64,000 nucleotides of DNA, taken from Nitrospirota bacterium (lineage in GTDB: Bacteria > Nitrospirota > Thermodesulfovibrionia > Thermodesulfovibrionales > UBA6898). The stretch lies in contig JAKAHR010000011.1 of assembly GCA_021825365.1 (NCBI GenBank), positions 1 through 64,000 on the forward strand. Direction: 5' to 3'. The first letter of the stretch is position 1. Each line of letters opens with the position of its first letter. Positions 49,309 through 59,092 of this stretch are shown one piece after another. Both the position numbers and the translations under genes were made by a program. The notes below the pieces were generated by a model, which did no database searches, had not been told where the DNA came from, and was given only the letters and a program-made list of their open reading frames with translations.

Positions 49309-50588
49309 GCGCTGAAGCGCGGTACCGGGCACTCAAGGGGATGAAGGACGTCCTTCCCCCGGACATACACCTCTGGCAGAAGATCGAGACCGCCTTCAGG
49401 GAAGTCTTCGGTGCGTACGGGTTTCAGGAGATCCGCACGCCGGTGGCTGAATCAACGGACATCTTCGTCAGGAGCATCGGAGAGACGACGGACATCGTCG
49501 AAAAGGAGATGTACACCTTTGAAGACAAGGCCGGGAGGAGCCTTTCCCTGAGGCCTGAAGGCACCGCCTCTGTCGTGCGTTCTTTTGTCGAGAACCGTCT
49601 CTTTAATCTCCCGTCACCCCAGAAATTCTACTATATGGGCCCCATGTTCCGGTATGAGCGACCGCAATCCGGAAGATACCGGCAGTTCTACCAGACCGGC
49701 GTCGAGGCCTTCGGCTCGCCTCAGCCGGAGATGGACGCCGAGGTGATCGCGATGCTGGGCCGGCTGTTGGGCAGCATCGGACTGCCCGAGCTTGTCTTCC
49801 AGGTGAATTCGATCGGCTGCGAGAACTGCAGGCCGGGATATAAGGAAAAGCTGCTCGCCTTCTTCGGCAACAGGCTGGAGGGGCTCTGTGCCGACTGCGC
49901 CAGACGCTACCGGCAGAACCCGCTGCGGATACTCGATTGCAAGGTCCCGGGCTGCGTTGAACTCCGGCAGGGCGCGCCAAAGATCACCGACCACCTGTGC
50001 GCGGACTGCAGGAGCCACTTTGAAGGCCTGCAGAGGCTCCTCGATCTCCTCGGGCTGTCGTATGCGGTCAACCCCGACATGGTGCGGGGGCTCGATTACT
50101 ACACGCGCACGACCTTTGAGGTGACCAGCGGTTCGCTCGGCGCCCAGAACGCCGTCGCGGCAGGGGGCAGGTACGACAGGCTCGTCAGGGAATTCGGCGG
50201 TCCTGAAACGCCTGCGGTCGGATTTGCCATCGGCATGGAGCGGATCGTCGAACTGCTTCACCAGTCAGCAGGAGCCGTTGTGCCTGCGCCTGACATCTTC
50301 ATCGCCTCGATGGGCGGGGAGGCGGGGAAGCAGAGTTTTCTCCTGGCCCAGCAGATCAGGGACAGGGGGCTTTGGGCTGAGCGGGGAGACCCGGCAGCGT
50401 CGCTCAAGAGCCAGATGAGGCGTGCGGACAGGATTGCGGCGCGGCATGTCTTTATCATCGGCGAGGAGGAACTGCGGTCAGGCATCGTCCGGTGGAAGAG
50501 GCTGGCCGATTCTTCCCAGGGCGAGGTGGCGTTGTCCGATGCGGCCGAGTCCGCTGTCAGGCTCCGCGGAGACAGTCTTTCCTCCTGA
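49305..50588 (+). CDS. hisS: Histidyl-tRNA synthetase
   Basis: 427 residues. Class II motifs: motif 2 FRYERPQSGRYRQFYQ, histidine A motif VRGLDYYTRTTFEV, and motif 3 GGRYDRL...VGFAIGMERI; a C-terminal anticodon-binding domain begins near 335. Cysteine pairs in the middle (CENCRPGY, CADCARRY, CADCRSHF) suggest a zinc insertion as in some bacterial HisRS. Last gene of the yggS-hisS run. Confidence 0.96.
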   Translation: MSAEARYRALKGMKDVLPPDIHLWQKIETAFREVFGAYGFQEIRTPVAESTDIFVRSIGETTDIVEKEMYTFEDKAGRSLSLRPEGTASVVRSFVENRLFNLPSPQKFYYMGPMFRYERPQSGRYRQFYQTGVEAFGSPQPEMDAEVIAMLGRLLGSIGLPELVFQVNSIGCENCRPGYKEKLLAFFGNRLEGLCADCARRYRQNPLRILDCKVPGCVELRQGAPKITDHLCADCRSHFEGLQRLLDLLGLSYAVNPDMVRGLDYYTRTTFEVTSGSLGAQNAVAAGGRYDRLVREFGGPETPAVGFAIGMERIVELLHQSAGAVVPAPDIFIASMGGEAGKQSFLLAQQIRDRGLWAERGDPAASLKSQMRRADRIAARHVFIIGEEELRSGIVRWKRLADSSQGEVALSDAAESAVRLRGDSLSS

Positions 50589-50649
50589 TCTCTTGGGTCC
50601 TGCTGATGTTTCTCCGTCCGGACCCTTTATGGTAAACTTATAGGGACTT

Positions 50650-51597
50650 ATGAGAATCCACCGCACAGTCCCGGCCCTGGTTCTATCACTGTTCGTAGCC
50701 CTTGTTTCGGTCTATATTGCAACGTTGAATGCGTCGTTCGATCCCCTGGTGATATCGATCATCATCGGCATGTTTGTCGGCAATATCTCCGAGGTCCGCG
50801 AGCTGACGGGAGCGGGAGTGGAGACGGCGATCAAGCTGCTCCTCCCGGCCGGCATCGCCCTGTACGGGACCCAGCTCGTGTTCAGCGAATTGCGGCCCGG
50901 CATCCTCGTGGGCATCCTGTGCGCCGCGGGAGGGCTTTTCGGGCTGACGCTCCTCCTGTCGCGTGTCTTCAATCTGAACCAGAAACTCTCCATACTCCTC
51001 GCAACGGGCGTTGCCGTCTGCGGAGCCTCCGCCATCGCCGTCATCTCGCCCCTGATCGGGGCCCGGAAGGAGGACACCTCGATCTCGGTCATCTCGGTGA
51101 TGATGCTCGGCCTGACGGGGATGATCTTTTTCCCGATGCTGTATGATATCCTCTCGCTCTCCCGGGAGGAGTTCAACTTTCTCGCCGGTTCCACGCTCCC
51201 CATGCTGGGACAGGTGCGGGTCGCAGCCGGCAGCGTCTGTCCGGAATGTGTCGGCGAGGCGCTGAAGATAAAACTGGTGAGGGTCTCCCTGTTGGTCTTC
51301 TGGGCGACGATCGCCGTCTTCCTGTCGGGCAAGGAGGAGAGGCGTGTCAGCGTGCCCTGGTTCGTCGTGGTCTTCATCGTCCTGGCGCTGGTCTCGAATT
51401 TCACCCGCCTCCTCGCCCCGCTCATGGAGTATCTGAAGAACGGCTCGACCTTTCTCCTTTCAGCCGCGCTTGCCGCCATCGGCACGTCGGTGGATTTCGA
51501 CGCCATTGTCGAGGAAGGCGTCGCCCCGCTGGGGGTCATCCTCTTTTCATGGTCCATGATCATCCTGATGATGTATCTCGTGAGAAATCTCTTCTGA
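50650..51597 (+). CDS. YeiH/YadS-type putative sulfate exporter family membrane protein
   Basis: 315 residues and about nine to ten membrane segments. The family motif GIALYGTQLVFSEL, the CGASAIAVISP loop and the VAAGSVCPECVGEALKIKLVR region match Cons_hypoth698 (YeiH). Transport substrate is not established for most members. Extended -10 like TGG-TAAACT (50630-50638) lies eleven bases before the ATG. Overlaps the histidine kinase by one base. Confidence 0.82.
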   Translation: MRIHRTVPALVLSLFVALVSVYIATLNASFDPLVISIIIGMFVGNISEVRELTGAGVETAIKLLLPAGIALYGTQLVFSELRPGILVGILCAAGGLFGLTLLLSRVFNLNQKLSILLATGVAVCGASAIAVISPLIGARKEDTSISVISVMMLGLTGMIFFPMLYDILSLSREEFNFLAGSTLPMLGQVRVAAGSVCPECVGEALKIKLVRVSLLVFWATIAVFLSGKEERRVSVPWFVVVFIVLALVSNFTRLLAPLMEYLKNGSTFLLSAALAAIGTSVDFDAIVEEGVAPLGVILFSWSMIILMMYLVRNLF

Positions 51598-54500
51598 TGG
51601 CAAAGACGCGGATCATATACCGGCAGATACTGATCTTTCTCGTCTTTGCGGCCCTGATCGTGGTGCCCCTGACCTTTACCATCGTCAAGCAGGTGAACAT
51701 GATGATCCTCCAGGAGGAGCGTGAGATGTCCCCACAGCAGGCGGAGGGCACTGCCCACCGGGAATTTTCCTCGAAGCTCCTCGACCAGATCGCCCCCTTT
51801 GTCTTCTATATCCTCGTCATGGCGCTGATGCTGTCCATATTTTTTTCGCGACGGATGCTTATCTCTCTCAAGGGCCTCCAGAGGGGGTCCCAGGCGATGA
51901 AGGACGGCAATCTCGATATCCAGCTTGAGGTGACGTCCGATGACGAGCTGGGAGACGTGACGCGGGCATTCAATGAGATGGTCGCGGCGCTAAATGCGAA
52001 GACGGCCGAACTCAAGCAGAAGGATGTCTATGTCAACGCGATGCTCGACCCTCTGTGGGTCGTGGACGAGGAAAACACGATACAGGATATCAACCCCGCC
52101 TTCACCCGGCTCTTCGGCTATTCGAGGGAACAGGTGGTCGGATCGTCGATCTATGATTTCTGCGACGAACGCAATGCCGCCATCATACGGGGCCAGATGG
52201 AACAACGGCGCGACAGGGGCATGTCGTCCATCTATGAACTGAGCCTCATGGGGAGGGACGGCTCGACCATCCCCGTGCTGGTCAGCGGGTCGCCCATTCT
52301 GTCCGGAGACAGGATCGTCGGCAGGATCGGCATCCTCAAGGACTTTCGTGACCAGAAGGAGTTGCGGAACGAACTGCAGCATTCGAAGGAATACGCCGAG
52401 ACGGTCATGGACAGCATCGAGGACCAGCTGATCGTCATCGACAAGGACTACCGCATCGTGCGGGCGAACAGGCGCGCGGTGCTGGAGTCCCGCGGGCAGG
52501 TGATCGGAGAGTTCTGCCACATCGCGGCCCATGAGCGGGGCCGGCCCTGCTGGACGGAAGGGCGCGAATGCCCGGCCCAGATGGTATTCATAACCGGACA
52601 GAATTACCGGACGACCCACGAACATGTCGGCAGGGCCGGCGAGAGGCGCTTTCACGAGATAGTTGCGAGCCCCATCAAGGACGCAGCGGGGAACGTTCTG
52701 CATGTCATCGAGCTTATCAGGGACGTTACCGAGCGGATGAAGCATGAAGAGGAAATATTCAATAAGAACAGGGAGCTCATCGCTCTCAACAGCGTCGCCA
52801 GCCTGCTGAACAAGTCGCTGAGGCCTGAAGAGATATTTTCGAAGGTCCTCGACAAGATGATCGAGATGATCCGCATGGACGGCGGCGGCATTTTCTTCAT
52901 CGACGAGATGAAGCGGGAGATGACCTGTCAGTACCACCGGGGCATATCGGACGAGTTTATCAAGACGATGGGCAGGATCAGGCTCGGAGAGGACATCCCG
53001 GGGCGGGTCGCGGTAAGCGGACAGGTACTGACGACCTCCGACCTCTCGAAGGACCATCGCATCGAACGGTCCATCATCAAGCACTCGGGCATCAAGGGGT
53101 ACTGCTGCATCCCGATCAGGGGGAAGGAGCGGATCATCGGGGTCTTCTGCCTCTTCAGCTTCCGGGTGCATGTCTTCTCGACAGAGGAGGTGAATATCCT
53201 CAATTCCCTCGGGGAGATGACGGGCGTTGCCCTGGAGAATGTCCGGCTCTACGAAAAGATGCGCGAGCTGTATGAGCAGCAGCGGAGGCGGCGCGAGGAG
53301 GAGCAGTCCCAGATCCTCTCGATCTCGACGAAGCTCGGGTCTGCCCTGGAGCTGAAGGATGTCCTGGGGAGCGTGCTCGACGTTATCCGCACGATCTTCA
53401 ACGCAGACTTCGCCTGGCTCCTCCTCAGCGATGCGGAGGGGAACCTCGTCCTGAAGTCCGCCGCCTTTCCGACGGGGGGGGGGAACGAGGTTATCTATCC
53501 GCGGGGGGTGAGCTCCATCGAAGGGTATGCCGTCGACCGCAAGGCCCCCACCGTCATAGCGGACATCCGCGCGGAGACGAAGTTCTTTGTCTCCCCCGTA
53601 TTGTCTCACCTTGCCGCCCAATCGGTGATCGCGGTGCCGATGCACATCGGAGACAAGACGGTGGGCGCCTTCGCCCTGTATTATGTCGGCCTTCGGGAAT
53701 TCAGGGAAGAGGAGCTCCACTTCCTCAGGATCATCGTCAACATCCTGGCCGTATCAATCGAACGCGCCGACTACTATGTCCGCGCGATTGTCGAAAAAGG
53801 ACTCTCCGATACCATCCTGCAGAGTGTTGCCGACGGCATTATGACCGTGGATAGGAGCAGCAGGATCATCGCCGTCAACAAGGCGTTCGAGCGGATGACC
53901 GGCATGCCTGCCCCCGAGGCGTTCGGCCTGCCGGTCTGCGATGTCTTCCGGTATTCCGTCGAGAACATGGACTTCCGTCTGGCGCTCGGGGAATGCATGG
54001 AGGGCGCCCTGGAGGGACGGCGGGCGAGCATGGAGGCCGACATGGTGAGCGCCTCGGGGTATGTCATCCCCGTCCTGATCAGCAGTTCTCCGGTGCTCGA
54101 CTCGGCCGGCACGGTGACCGGAGTCGTGAATCTCCTCCGCGACATCAGCAAGGAGAAGGAGATGGACAGGATGAAGACGGATCTTATCCGGTCCGTTTCC
54201 CATGAGTTCAGGACTCCCCTGTCGGCGATCGTCGGGATGACCGAGATGATCCTCGAAGGGGATGTCGACGACGCCCGTCTGCGGAAATACCTGCATACCA
54301 TACTGAGCGAGGGGGTCAGGCTCTCCAATATGGTGTCCGACCTCCTCAGCATCGCCCGCATCGAAAGCGGCAAGGAGACCCTGCGCCGGGACGTCATCGA
54401 TGTCAACGCCTTCCTCGGTCATCTGACCGGTTCCTTCTCTGCCTCCATCAAACAAAAGGGGGCGAGGGTGGGGTACGACGTTGACGCCGTTCGCAATTTC

Positions 54501-54845
54501 GTGGGCGATGAAGAGAAGCTGACGCAGGTTCTCATGAACCTCATGGACAACGCTTTGACCTTTTCAGACGAAGGTTGTATTGTAGAAATTACGGTGAAGA
54601 GGCGCGATGATATTCTCGAGATCGCCCTGGCTGATAACGGCTGGGGCATAGACGAGGCTGACATTCCGCATCTTACCGAGCGTTTTTTTCGCGGCAGTCA
54701 CAAAGACAAGGTGAAAGGGACCGGGCTGGGGCTTGCCCTCTGCAGTGACATCATCCGAATGCACGGAGGGACGATGCGCATCGAGAGCGCCGTCGGCGTG
54801 GGCACCACCGTTCTCCTGAGCCTGCCCTATAAGGAGTCCATATGA
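51597..54845 (+). CDS. Membrane multi-sensor histidine kinase (HAMP-PAS-PAS-GAF-GAF-PAS-HisKA-HATPase)
   Basis: 1082 residues. Two membrane helices (about 9-31, 64-85) enclosing a short periplasmic loop, HAMP (86-140), PAS (145-255), a second PAS-type region with cysteines CHIAAHERGRPCWTEGRECP (280-375), two GAF domains (about 400-545 and 570-720), a third PAS (735-850), then HisKA with His869 in SVSHEFRTPLSAIVG and the ATPase lid DNGWGIDEADI...GTGLGL. The middle cysteines could bind metal or sense redox. Partners are probably the receiver and GAF-HD proteins encoded next, each overlapping by four bases. Confidence 0.9.
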   Translation: MAKTRIIYRQILIFLVFAALIVVPLTFTIVKQVNMMILQEEREMSPQQAEGTAHREFSSKLLDQIAPFVFYILVMALMLSIFFSRRMLISLKGLQRGSQAMKDGNLDIQLEVTSDDELGDVTRAFNEMVAALNAKTAELKQKDVYVNAMLDPLWVVDEENTIQDINPAFTRLFGYSREQVVGSSIYDFCDERNAAIIRGQMEQRRDRGMSSIYELSLMGRDGSTIPVLVSGSPILSGDRIVGRIGILKDFRDQKELRNELQHSKEYAETVMDSIEDQLIVIDKDYRIVRANRRAVLESRGQVIGEFCHIAAHERGRPCWTEGRECPAQMVFITGQNYRTTHEHVGRAGERRFHEIVASPIKDAAGNVLHVIELIRDVTERMKHEEEIFNKNRELIALNSVASLLNKSLRPEEIFSKVLDKMIEMIRMDGGGIFFIDEMKREMTCQYHRGISDEFIKTMGRIRLGEDIPGRVAVSGQVLTTSDLSKDHRIERSIIKHSGIKGYCCIPIRGKERIIGVFCLFSFRVHVFSTEEVNILNSLGEMTGVALENVRLYEKMRELYEQQRRRREEEQSQILSISTKLGSALELKDVLGSVLDVIRTIFNADFAWLLLSDAEGNLVLKSAAFPTGGGNEVIYPRGVSSIEGYAVDRKAPTVIADIRAETKFFVSPVLSHLAAQSVIAVPMHIGDKTVGAFALYYVGLREFREEELHFLRIIVNILAVSIERADYYVRAIVEKGLSDTILQSVADGIMTVDRSSRIIAVNKAFERMTGMPAPEAFGLPVCDVFRYSVENMDFRLALGECMEGALEGRRASMEADMVSASGYVIPVLISSSPVLDSAGTVTGVVNLLRDISKEKEMDRMKTDLIRSVSHEFRTPLSAIVGMTEMILEGDVDDARLRKYLHTILSEGVRLSNMVSDLLSIARIESGKETLRRDVIDVNAFLGHLTGSFSASIKQKGARVGYDVDAVRNFVGDEEKLTQVLMNLMDNALTFSDEGCIVEITVKRRDDILEIALADNGWGIDEADIPHLTERFFRGSHKDKVKGTGLGLALCSDIIRMHGGTMRIESAVGVGTTVLLSLPYKESI

Positions 54846-55207
54846 GCAAGGTCATCGTGGTGGACGACGAGCCGTTCATTCTGATGATGATAGAGGACAA
54901 ACTCAGGAAGGCGAGGATTGATGTCATCACCCTTCGCGACAGCAGGGTTGCGGTCGAGACGATCAAGCGGGAGCGGCCCGACCTGGTGATCCTCGACTGG
55001 ATGATGCCGGAGGTGAGCGGCATCGAACTCTGCAGGACGATCAAGAACGACCCCGGGCTGAAGGACATACCGGTCTTTATGCTCACCGCCAAAGGGCAGG
55101 ACGCGGATGAGCAGCTGGGACTCCGCAGCGGAGTCAGCCGGTACATTACCAAGCCGTTCAGCCCCAAGGCGCTCCTTGAGATGGTGCAGGAGATCCTGAC
55201 GAAATGA
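54842..55207 (+). CDS. Single-domain response regulator
   Basis: 121 residues, receiver domain only. Acidic pocket in VVDDEPF, phospho-acceptor Asp52 in LVILDWMMPEVSG, the conserved threonine in MLTAKG and lysine in ITKPFSPK are all present. Likely phosphorylated by the kinase upstream and signals by protein contact. Confidence 0.92.
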   Translation: MSKVIVVDDEPFILMMIEDKLRKARIDVITLRDSRVAVETIKRERPDLVILDWMMPEVSGIELCRTIKNDPGLKDIPVFMLTAKGQDADEQLGLRSGVSRYITKPFSPKALLEMVQEILTK

Positions 55208-56307
55208 CCCCTCCGGACGATCTTTCCCTCACCGTCCAGGAACTGAGCAACGCCTACGAGGAACTTTCCCTGCTGTACCGGATATCAGAGGTCTTTTCGT
55301 TTCTCAGTATCGATGAGATCTGTTCCCGCATCACCTCCGAGGCGATCAATACGATCGGCGTAAAGACCGCTGCCGTCCTTTTTCTCGATGAAAAAGGCGA
55401 GATTCTCGTGACCAAGACGTGCCGGGGAAAGTGGAGCTCGGAGAGCGTCATTCACCGCGATGGGGGTGTCCTGTGGCGTTCGATTGACGCAAAGAGACCC
55501 GCGGCCTTCTGCAACCTCTCCGAGTCGGGGCATCAGCAGAGCTTTCCCGAACTCGGCTCCCTTATGGTATGTCCTCTCGTCGGCAAGGCCAAGGTGATCG
55601 GCGCACTCGTCGTGGCCGACAAGGACAACAACGAAGAGTTCTTCTCGAACGACTCCAAACTCCTCTGCGCGATCACGGCACAGGCGGGTCTTGCGATCGA
55701 AAACGCCTTCCTGTACGGTGAGCTCGAATCCCTGCTGGTGGGCGCCATCCGGTCGCTGGTGAAGGCGCTGGAGGCGTCGTCCCACTGGACCGCCGGCCAC
55801 ACGGAGCGCGTCACCGAGTACGCGGTATCGATCGGCAGGGTGATGGAGCTCGAGGCCGAGATGATCGAGAAACTGAAGATCAGCGCCCTCCTGCACGACA
55901 TCGGCAAGATCGCCACGCCGAAGGAGATACTAAACAAGGAGAGCGGGCTTGAGGCGCACGAATGGAGCGAGATAAAACGGCATCCCGGCCTGGGCGCAGA
56001 GATCCTGGTGGAGTTGAAACAGTTCAAGGAGATCATCCAGAGCGTGAAGTACCACCACGAGCATTGGGACGGCGTCAAGGGGATCTACGGGCTGAAGGAA
56101 AAGGATATCCCCCTCATGGCGCGGATACTGGCTGTTGCGGACGCCTTCGACGCCCTTACCTCAGACAGACCGTACCGCCGGATGAAGTCAAAGAAAGAGG
56201 CTGTGGACGAGATCGTGCGCTGCACGGGGACGCAGTTCGACCCCACGGTGGTGGAGGCGTTCCTGAAGTGGGTGGACGGATTCAACCCACCGCATCGAGT
56301 TTCCTGA
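55204..56307 (+). CDS. GAF-HD domain phosphohydrolase, HD-GYP-like with altered GYP
   Basis: 367 residues. Helical start (10-35), GAF domain (about 35-180), then an HD-GYP-type domain with HTERVTEYA, HDIGKI, HPGLGAEIL, HHEHWDGVKGIYG and ADAFDALTSDRPYR. The catalytic HD and second histidines are kept, but the GYP loop is GIYG rather than GYP. It may cleave c-di-GMP less well, or hydrolyse another nucleotide. Last gene of the signalling operon and convergent with the next, overlapping by 26 bases. Confidence 0.86.
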   Translation: MTPPDDLSLTVQELSNAYEELSLLYRISEVFSFLSIDEICSRITSEAINTIGVKTAAVLFLDEKGEILVTKTCRGKWSSESVIHRDGGVLWRSIDAKRPAAFCNLSESGHQQSFPELGSLMVCPLVGKAKVIGALVVADKDNNEEFFSNDSKLLCAITAQAGLAIENAFLYGELESLLVGAIRSLVKALEASSHWTAGHTERVTEYAVSIGRVMELEAEMIEKLKISALLHDIGKIATPKEILNKESGLEAHEWSEIKRHPGLGAEILVELKQFKEIIQSVKYHHEHWDGVKGIYGLKEKDIPLMARILAVADAFDALTSDRPYRRMKSKKEAVDEIVRCTGTQFDPTVVEAFLKWVDGFNPPHRVS

Positions 56308-57721
56308 CCCTGAAGGCAGCGCCGAGGCTCTCTGCGATCTGCCTGCTCTTTTCAACATCCACCCCTTCCAGTTCCACCACGGTAACCCGTACGTCGGGGA
56401 TATATTTTTTCGCCTCCCGGATAAAGAGGACCACCTCGCTGAAGGCGTTTGTGAAGACAGGCTTGCAGATCCTGTTGTACGTCGCCTCATCGTGGGCGTC
56501 GAGACTGATGGAGATGCTGTCGACGAGTCCGGCCAGTTCGGGAAGAACATTGCGGCCGTGGATCAGGTTTGCATGGCCGTTTGTGTTGATCCGCACCCGC
56601 CCTTTGCGCTCCTTTACCCAGCCGGCCACTTCCTTTACCAGGTCGAGGCGCTGCAGCGGCTCGCCGTAGCCGCAGAAGACGATCTCCCGGTAGGGCGAGG
56701 GGTCGCCTATCGCGGCCTTCACCTCGCCGCCGGAGGGTTCGTGGCCGAGTCTCAGGTTATGACCTTTGACAAAGTCCGACCTGAACCTGATGCAGAAGGA
56801 GCAGGCGTTTGTGCACCGGTTGGTGATATTGAGGTACAGGCTGTCCCGTATCTGATAGGCTATCGCCGCCTTCTCCGGGATCGTCCCGATCCCGAAGAGG
56901 CGGCGGGCATTGAGAGTAGTGATCCTCGCCATGTCTTCAGGAGAGACCTTCCTCAGTCTCGCGATTTCGGCCACGGTGTTGACCATGAAGGACGGTTCAT
57001 TCCTTTTGCCCCGCCAGGGTTCGGGGGTCAGGTAGGGTGCGTCCGTCTCGACGAGGAGATAATCATCGGGAATGCCCCTTACGATGTCCCTGAGCTGCGC
57101 CGACTTCCTGAAGGTGACCGGTCCGGCAATCGACAGGTAAAAACCCATCGACATCGCCTGTTCGGCCATCGACTGGTCCCCGGAGAAGCAGTGCAGCACG
57201 CCGCTGGTCACTCCTGAGTCCGTCAGGATCTCCAGGGTGTCAGGGCCGGCCTCCCTGCTATGGATGATGACCGGAAGCCCCGTTTCTCGTCCGAGTTCCA
57301 GGTGCCGTCTGAATACCGCCCTTTGCGTATCACGCGGGGAATGATCATAGTGATAGTCAAGCCCGGTCTCTCCTATCGCGACAACCTTGCCGTTTTTGCT
57401 CCATGTCTTCAGCCGGGCATAGGTGTCTTCGGTGAAATCCTTCGCATCATGGGGATGGATGCCGATGGCTGAGAAGACAAAATCGTGACGCCCGGCAAGT
57501 TCCATGCCTTTTATCGATCCCGCGAGATCGGAGCCGACCGTGATGAGCGCCTCGAACCCGCTTTCGCGCGCCCTCCGGATGACCTCGTCCCGGTCCTCAT
57601 CAAACTCCTTCATGTCAAGGTGGCAATGGGTGTCGATCAGGGATACGGGTACGTGGCCGGAAACCGGCGAAAGGTTGTCCTGGTCCGGCGCAGGGGTATT
57701 CATCGGGAGACGGACCTGCAT
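56282..57721 (-). CDS. TatD-family DNase fused to a radical SAM domain
   Basis: 479 residues in one open frame. Residues about 25-285 are a TatD metal-dependent nuclease (DTHCHLDMKEF, GETGLDYHYD, HSREAG, HCFSG, ETDAPYLTPEP). From about 295 a radical SAM domain follows with NRCTNACSFCIRF (the CX3CX2C cluster), CGYGEPLQR and SISLDAHDEATY. The second half matches the TatD-associated radical SAM family, usually a separate gene. The fusion implies both act on one substrate or process, unknown. It lies 45 bases after apgM. Confidence 0.85.
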   Translation of the reverse strand: MQVRLPMNTPAPDQDNLSPVSGHVPVSLIDTHCHLDMKEFDEDRDEVIRRARESGFEALITVGSDLAGSIKGMELAGRHDFVFSAIGIHPHDAKDFTEDTYARLKTWSKNGKVVAIGETGLDYHYDHSPRDTQRAVFRRHLELGRETGLPVIIHSREAGPDTLEILTDSGVTSGVLHCFSGDQSMAEQAMSMGFYLSIAGPVTFRKSAQLRDIVRGIPDDYLLVETDAPYLTPEPWRGKRNEPSFMVNTVAEIARLRKVSPEDMARITTLNARRLFGIGTIPEKAAIAYQIRDSLYLNITNRCTNACSFCIRFRSDFVKGHNLRLGHEPSGGEVKAAIGDPSPYREIVFCGYGEPLQRLDLVKEVAGWVKERKGRVRINTNGHANLIHGRNVLPELAGLVDSISISLDAHDEATYNRICKPVFTNAFSEVVLFIREAKKYIPDVRVTVVELEGVDVEKSRQIAESLGAAFRVRKLDAVG

Positions 57722-57766
57722 GTCTTTGTCTGGTTTTGGGAAGGCATCATGACCTGCGGCTGATCT

Positions 57767-58975
57767 CTATGCGCCGAACTTCTTGAGCCTGCCGGCATTG
57801 GCAAGGGCCAGGGGCATAAGGCTCGTTGTCGGAAATATGCCCAGTTCTCCGCGAAAGCATTCCCGCTCGGAGAATCCGCCGCAGAGCCCGCCGAAGACGT
57901 AGGGGGATTTGAGCAGCACCGGCACCGGATGCCAGCTGTGGCCTTTCATAAGGGCGGGCGTGGAGTGGTCGCCGGTGATTATCAGCACATCAGGCCCCAG
58001 TTCCAGGATGCGCGGGAGGAGGACGTCGAACTCCTCGATCCTCTTTTTCTTTTCCTCGAAGTTGCCGTCCTCGCCGTATGAATCGACCTTTTTCACATGC
58101 AGGAAGAAGAAGTCGTAGTCGTTGAACCGGGTCTTCATAAAAGCTATCTCGTCGGCAACATCGCCGCCGACCTCCGGCGCCTCCATCCCGATGAGCCTGG
58201 CGATCCCCCGGTACATCGGATAGACCGCAACGGCGAGGGCCCTCAGTCCGTTCGCCTCCGTAAAGGTGAGCAGGTGAGGCATGACCGAGAATCCCCGCAG
58301 GAGGGCGTAGTTCGCCTTCTTCTCGTCCTTCAGCACGCCGCTGACCTGGCTGATGAGGGCCTCGGCCACCTGCGCAGTACGCCGGGCAGACGCCGTCTCC
58401 CCGACGGGAGGCAGCGGCTTCAGCCCCTCCTTCTGGGGATCCGTGTCGTTAATCAGGGCGGCATCAGGCGGCAGGCTGTCGGGGAACCTGAACCTGACCG
58501 CGAACCGATGCTCCATCCCGGGGGCAAAGGAGACTTCCGCGTCCCCGATACGGGAGATGGCTGCCTGGAGTCTTCCGGTCAGGAGCCTGCTCTGGTCAGA
58601 GGGTATCCTGCCCGCGCGGCGGTCCCTGATGATCCCGTTTTCGATCGTCGCATAGTTGCACCGGAGGGCCACGTCCGTCTTCCTGATCTCCATGCCCAGA
58701 CCGAGCGCCTCGAGAATGCCCCTGCCGATCTGAAACTCGACGGGATCATAGCCGAAAAGGGAGAGATGCCCCGGCCCGCTTCCCGGCGTGATGCCCAGGG
58801 CCACGGGTACATGGAGCCCGCATGCTGCCGTCCGTGCGAGGGCGTCGAGGTTCGGCGTATGCGCCGTCTCGAGCTCGCTTTTCCCGTTGACCGGCAGGCC
58901 GCCGAGGCCGTCGAGCACGACGAGTACGATCCTGGTGGCATTATTCTGGACAAGTCCACGCGTTATCTTCTGCAT
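57767..58975 (-). CDS. apgM: 2,3-bisphosphoglycerate-independent phosphoglycerate mutase, archaeal type
   Basis: 402 residues of the alkaline-phosphatase-like ApgM family. Metal ligand Asp in VLVVLDGLGGLPV, HTPNLDALA, the phospho-serine region GPGHLSLFGYDP, and C-terminal ITGDHSTPALMKGHSWHPVP. Converts 3- and 2-phosphoglycerate in glycolysis or gluconeogenesis. Phosphonopyruvate decarboxylase-like relatives are a minor alternative. First gene of the minus-strand pair with the TatD-radical SAM fusion. Confidence 0.92.
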   Translation of the reverse strand: MQKITRGLVQNNATRIVLVVLDGLGGLPVNGKSELETAHTPNLDALARTAACGLHVPVALGITPGSGPGHLSLFGYDPVEFQIGRGILEALGLGMEIRKTDVALRCNYATIENGIIRDRRAGRIPSDQSRLLTGRLQAAISRIGDAEVSFAPGMEHRFAVRFRFPDSLPPDAALINDTDPQKEGLKPLPPVGETASARRTAQVAEALISQVSGVLKDEKKANYALLRGFSVMPHLLTFTEANGLRALAVAVYPMYRGIARLIGMEAPEVGGDVADEIAFMKTRFNDYDFFFLHVKKVDSYGEDGNFEEKKKRIEEFDVLLPRILELGPDVLIITGDHSTPALMKGHSWHPVPVLLKSPYVFGGLCGGFSERECFRGELGIFPTTSLMPLALANAGRLKKFGA

Positions 58976-59092
58976 GATAAAAGGATATTACTGTAAAGGG
59001 TTTGCACTTTTCAAGCTGCCCGGTTCATATCCCTCGTGCGGCGAATACTCTTTTTTGCTACAATAGGGTCAGACAATATAAAGGAGCGTGGC

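Noticed and set aside
51990-53720. 576-codon minus-strand frame inside the histidine kinase gene
   Set aside because: Shadow of the kinase coding strand, without ribosome site or recognisable domains.
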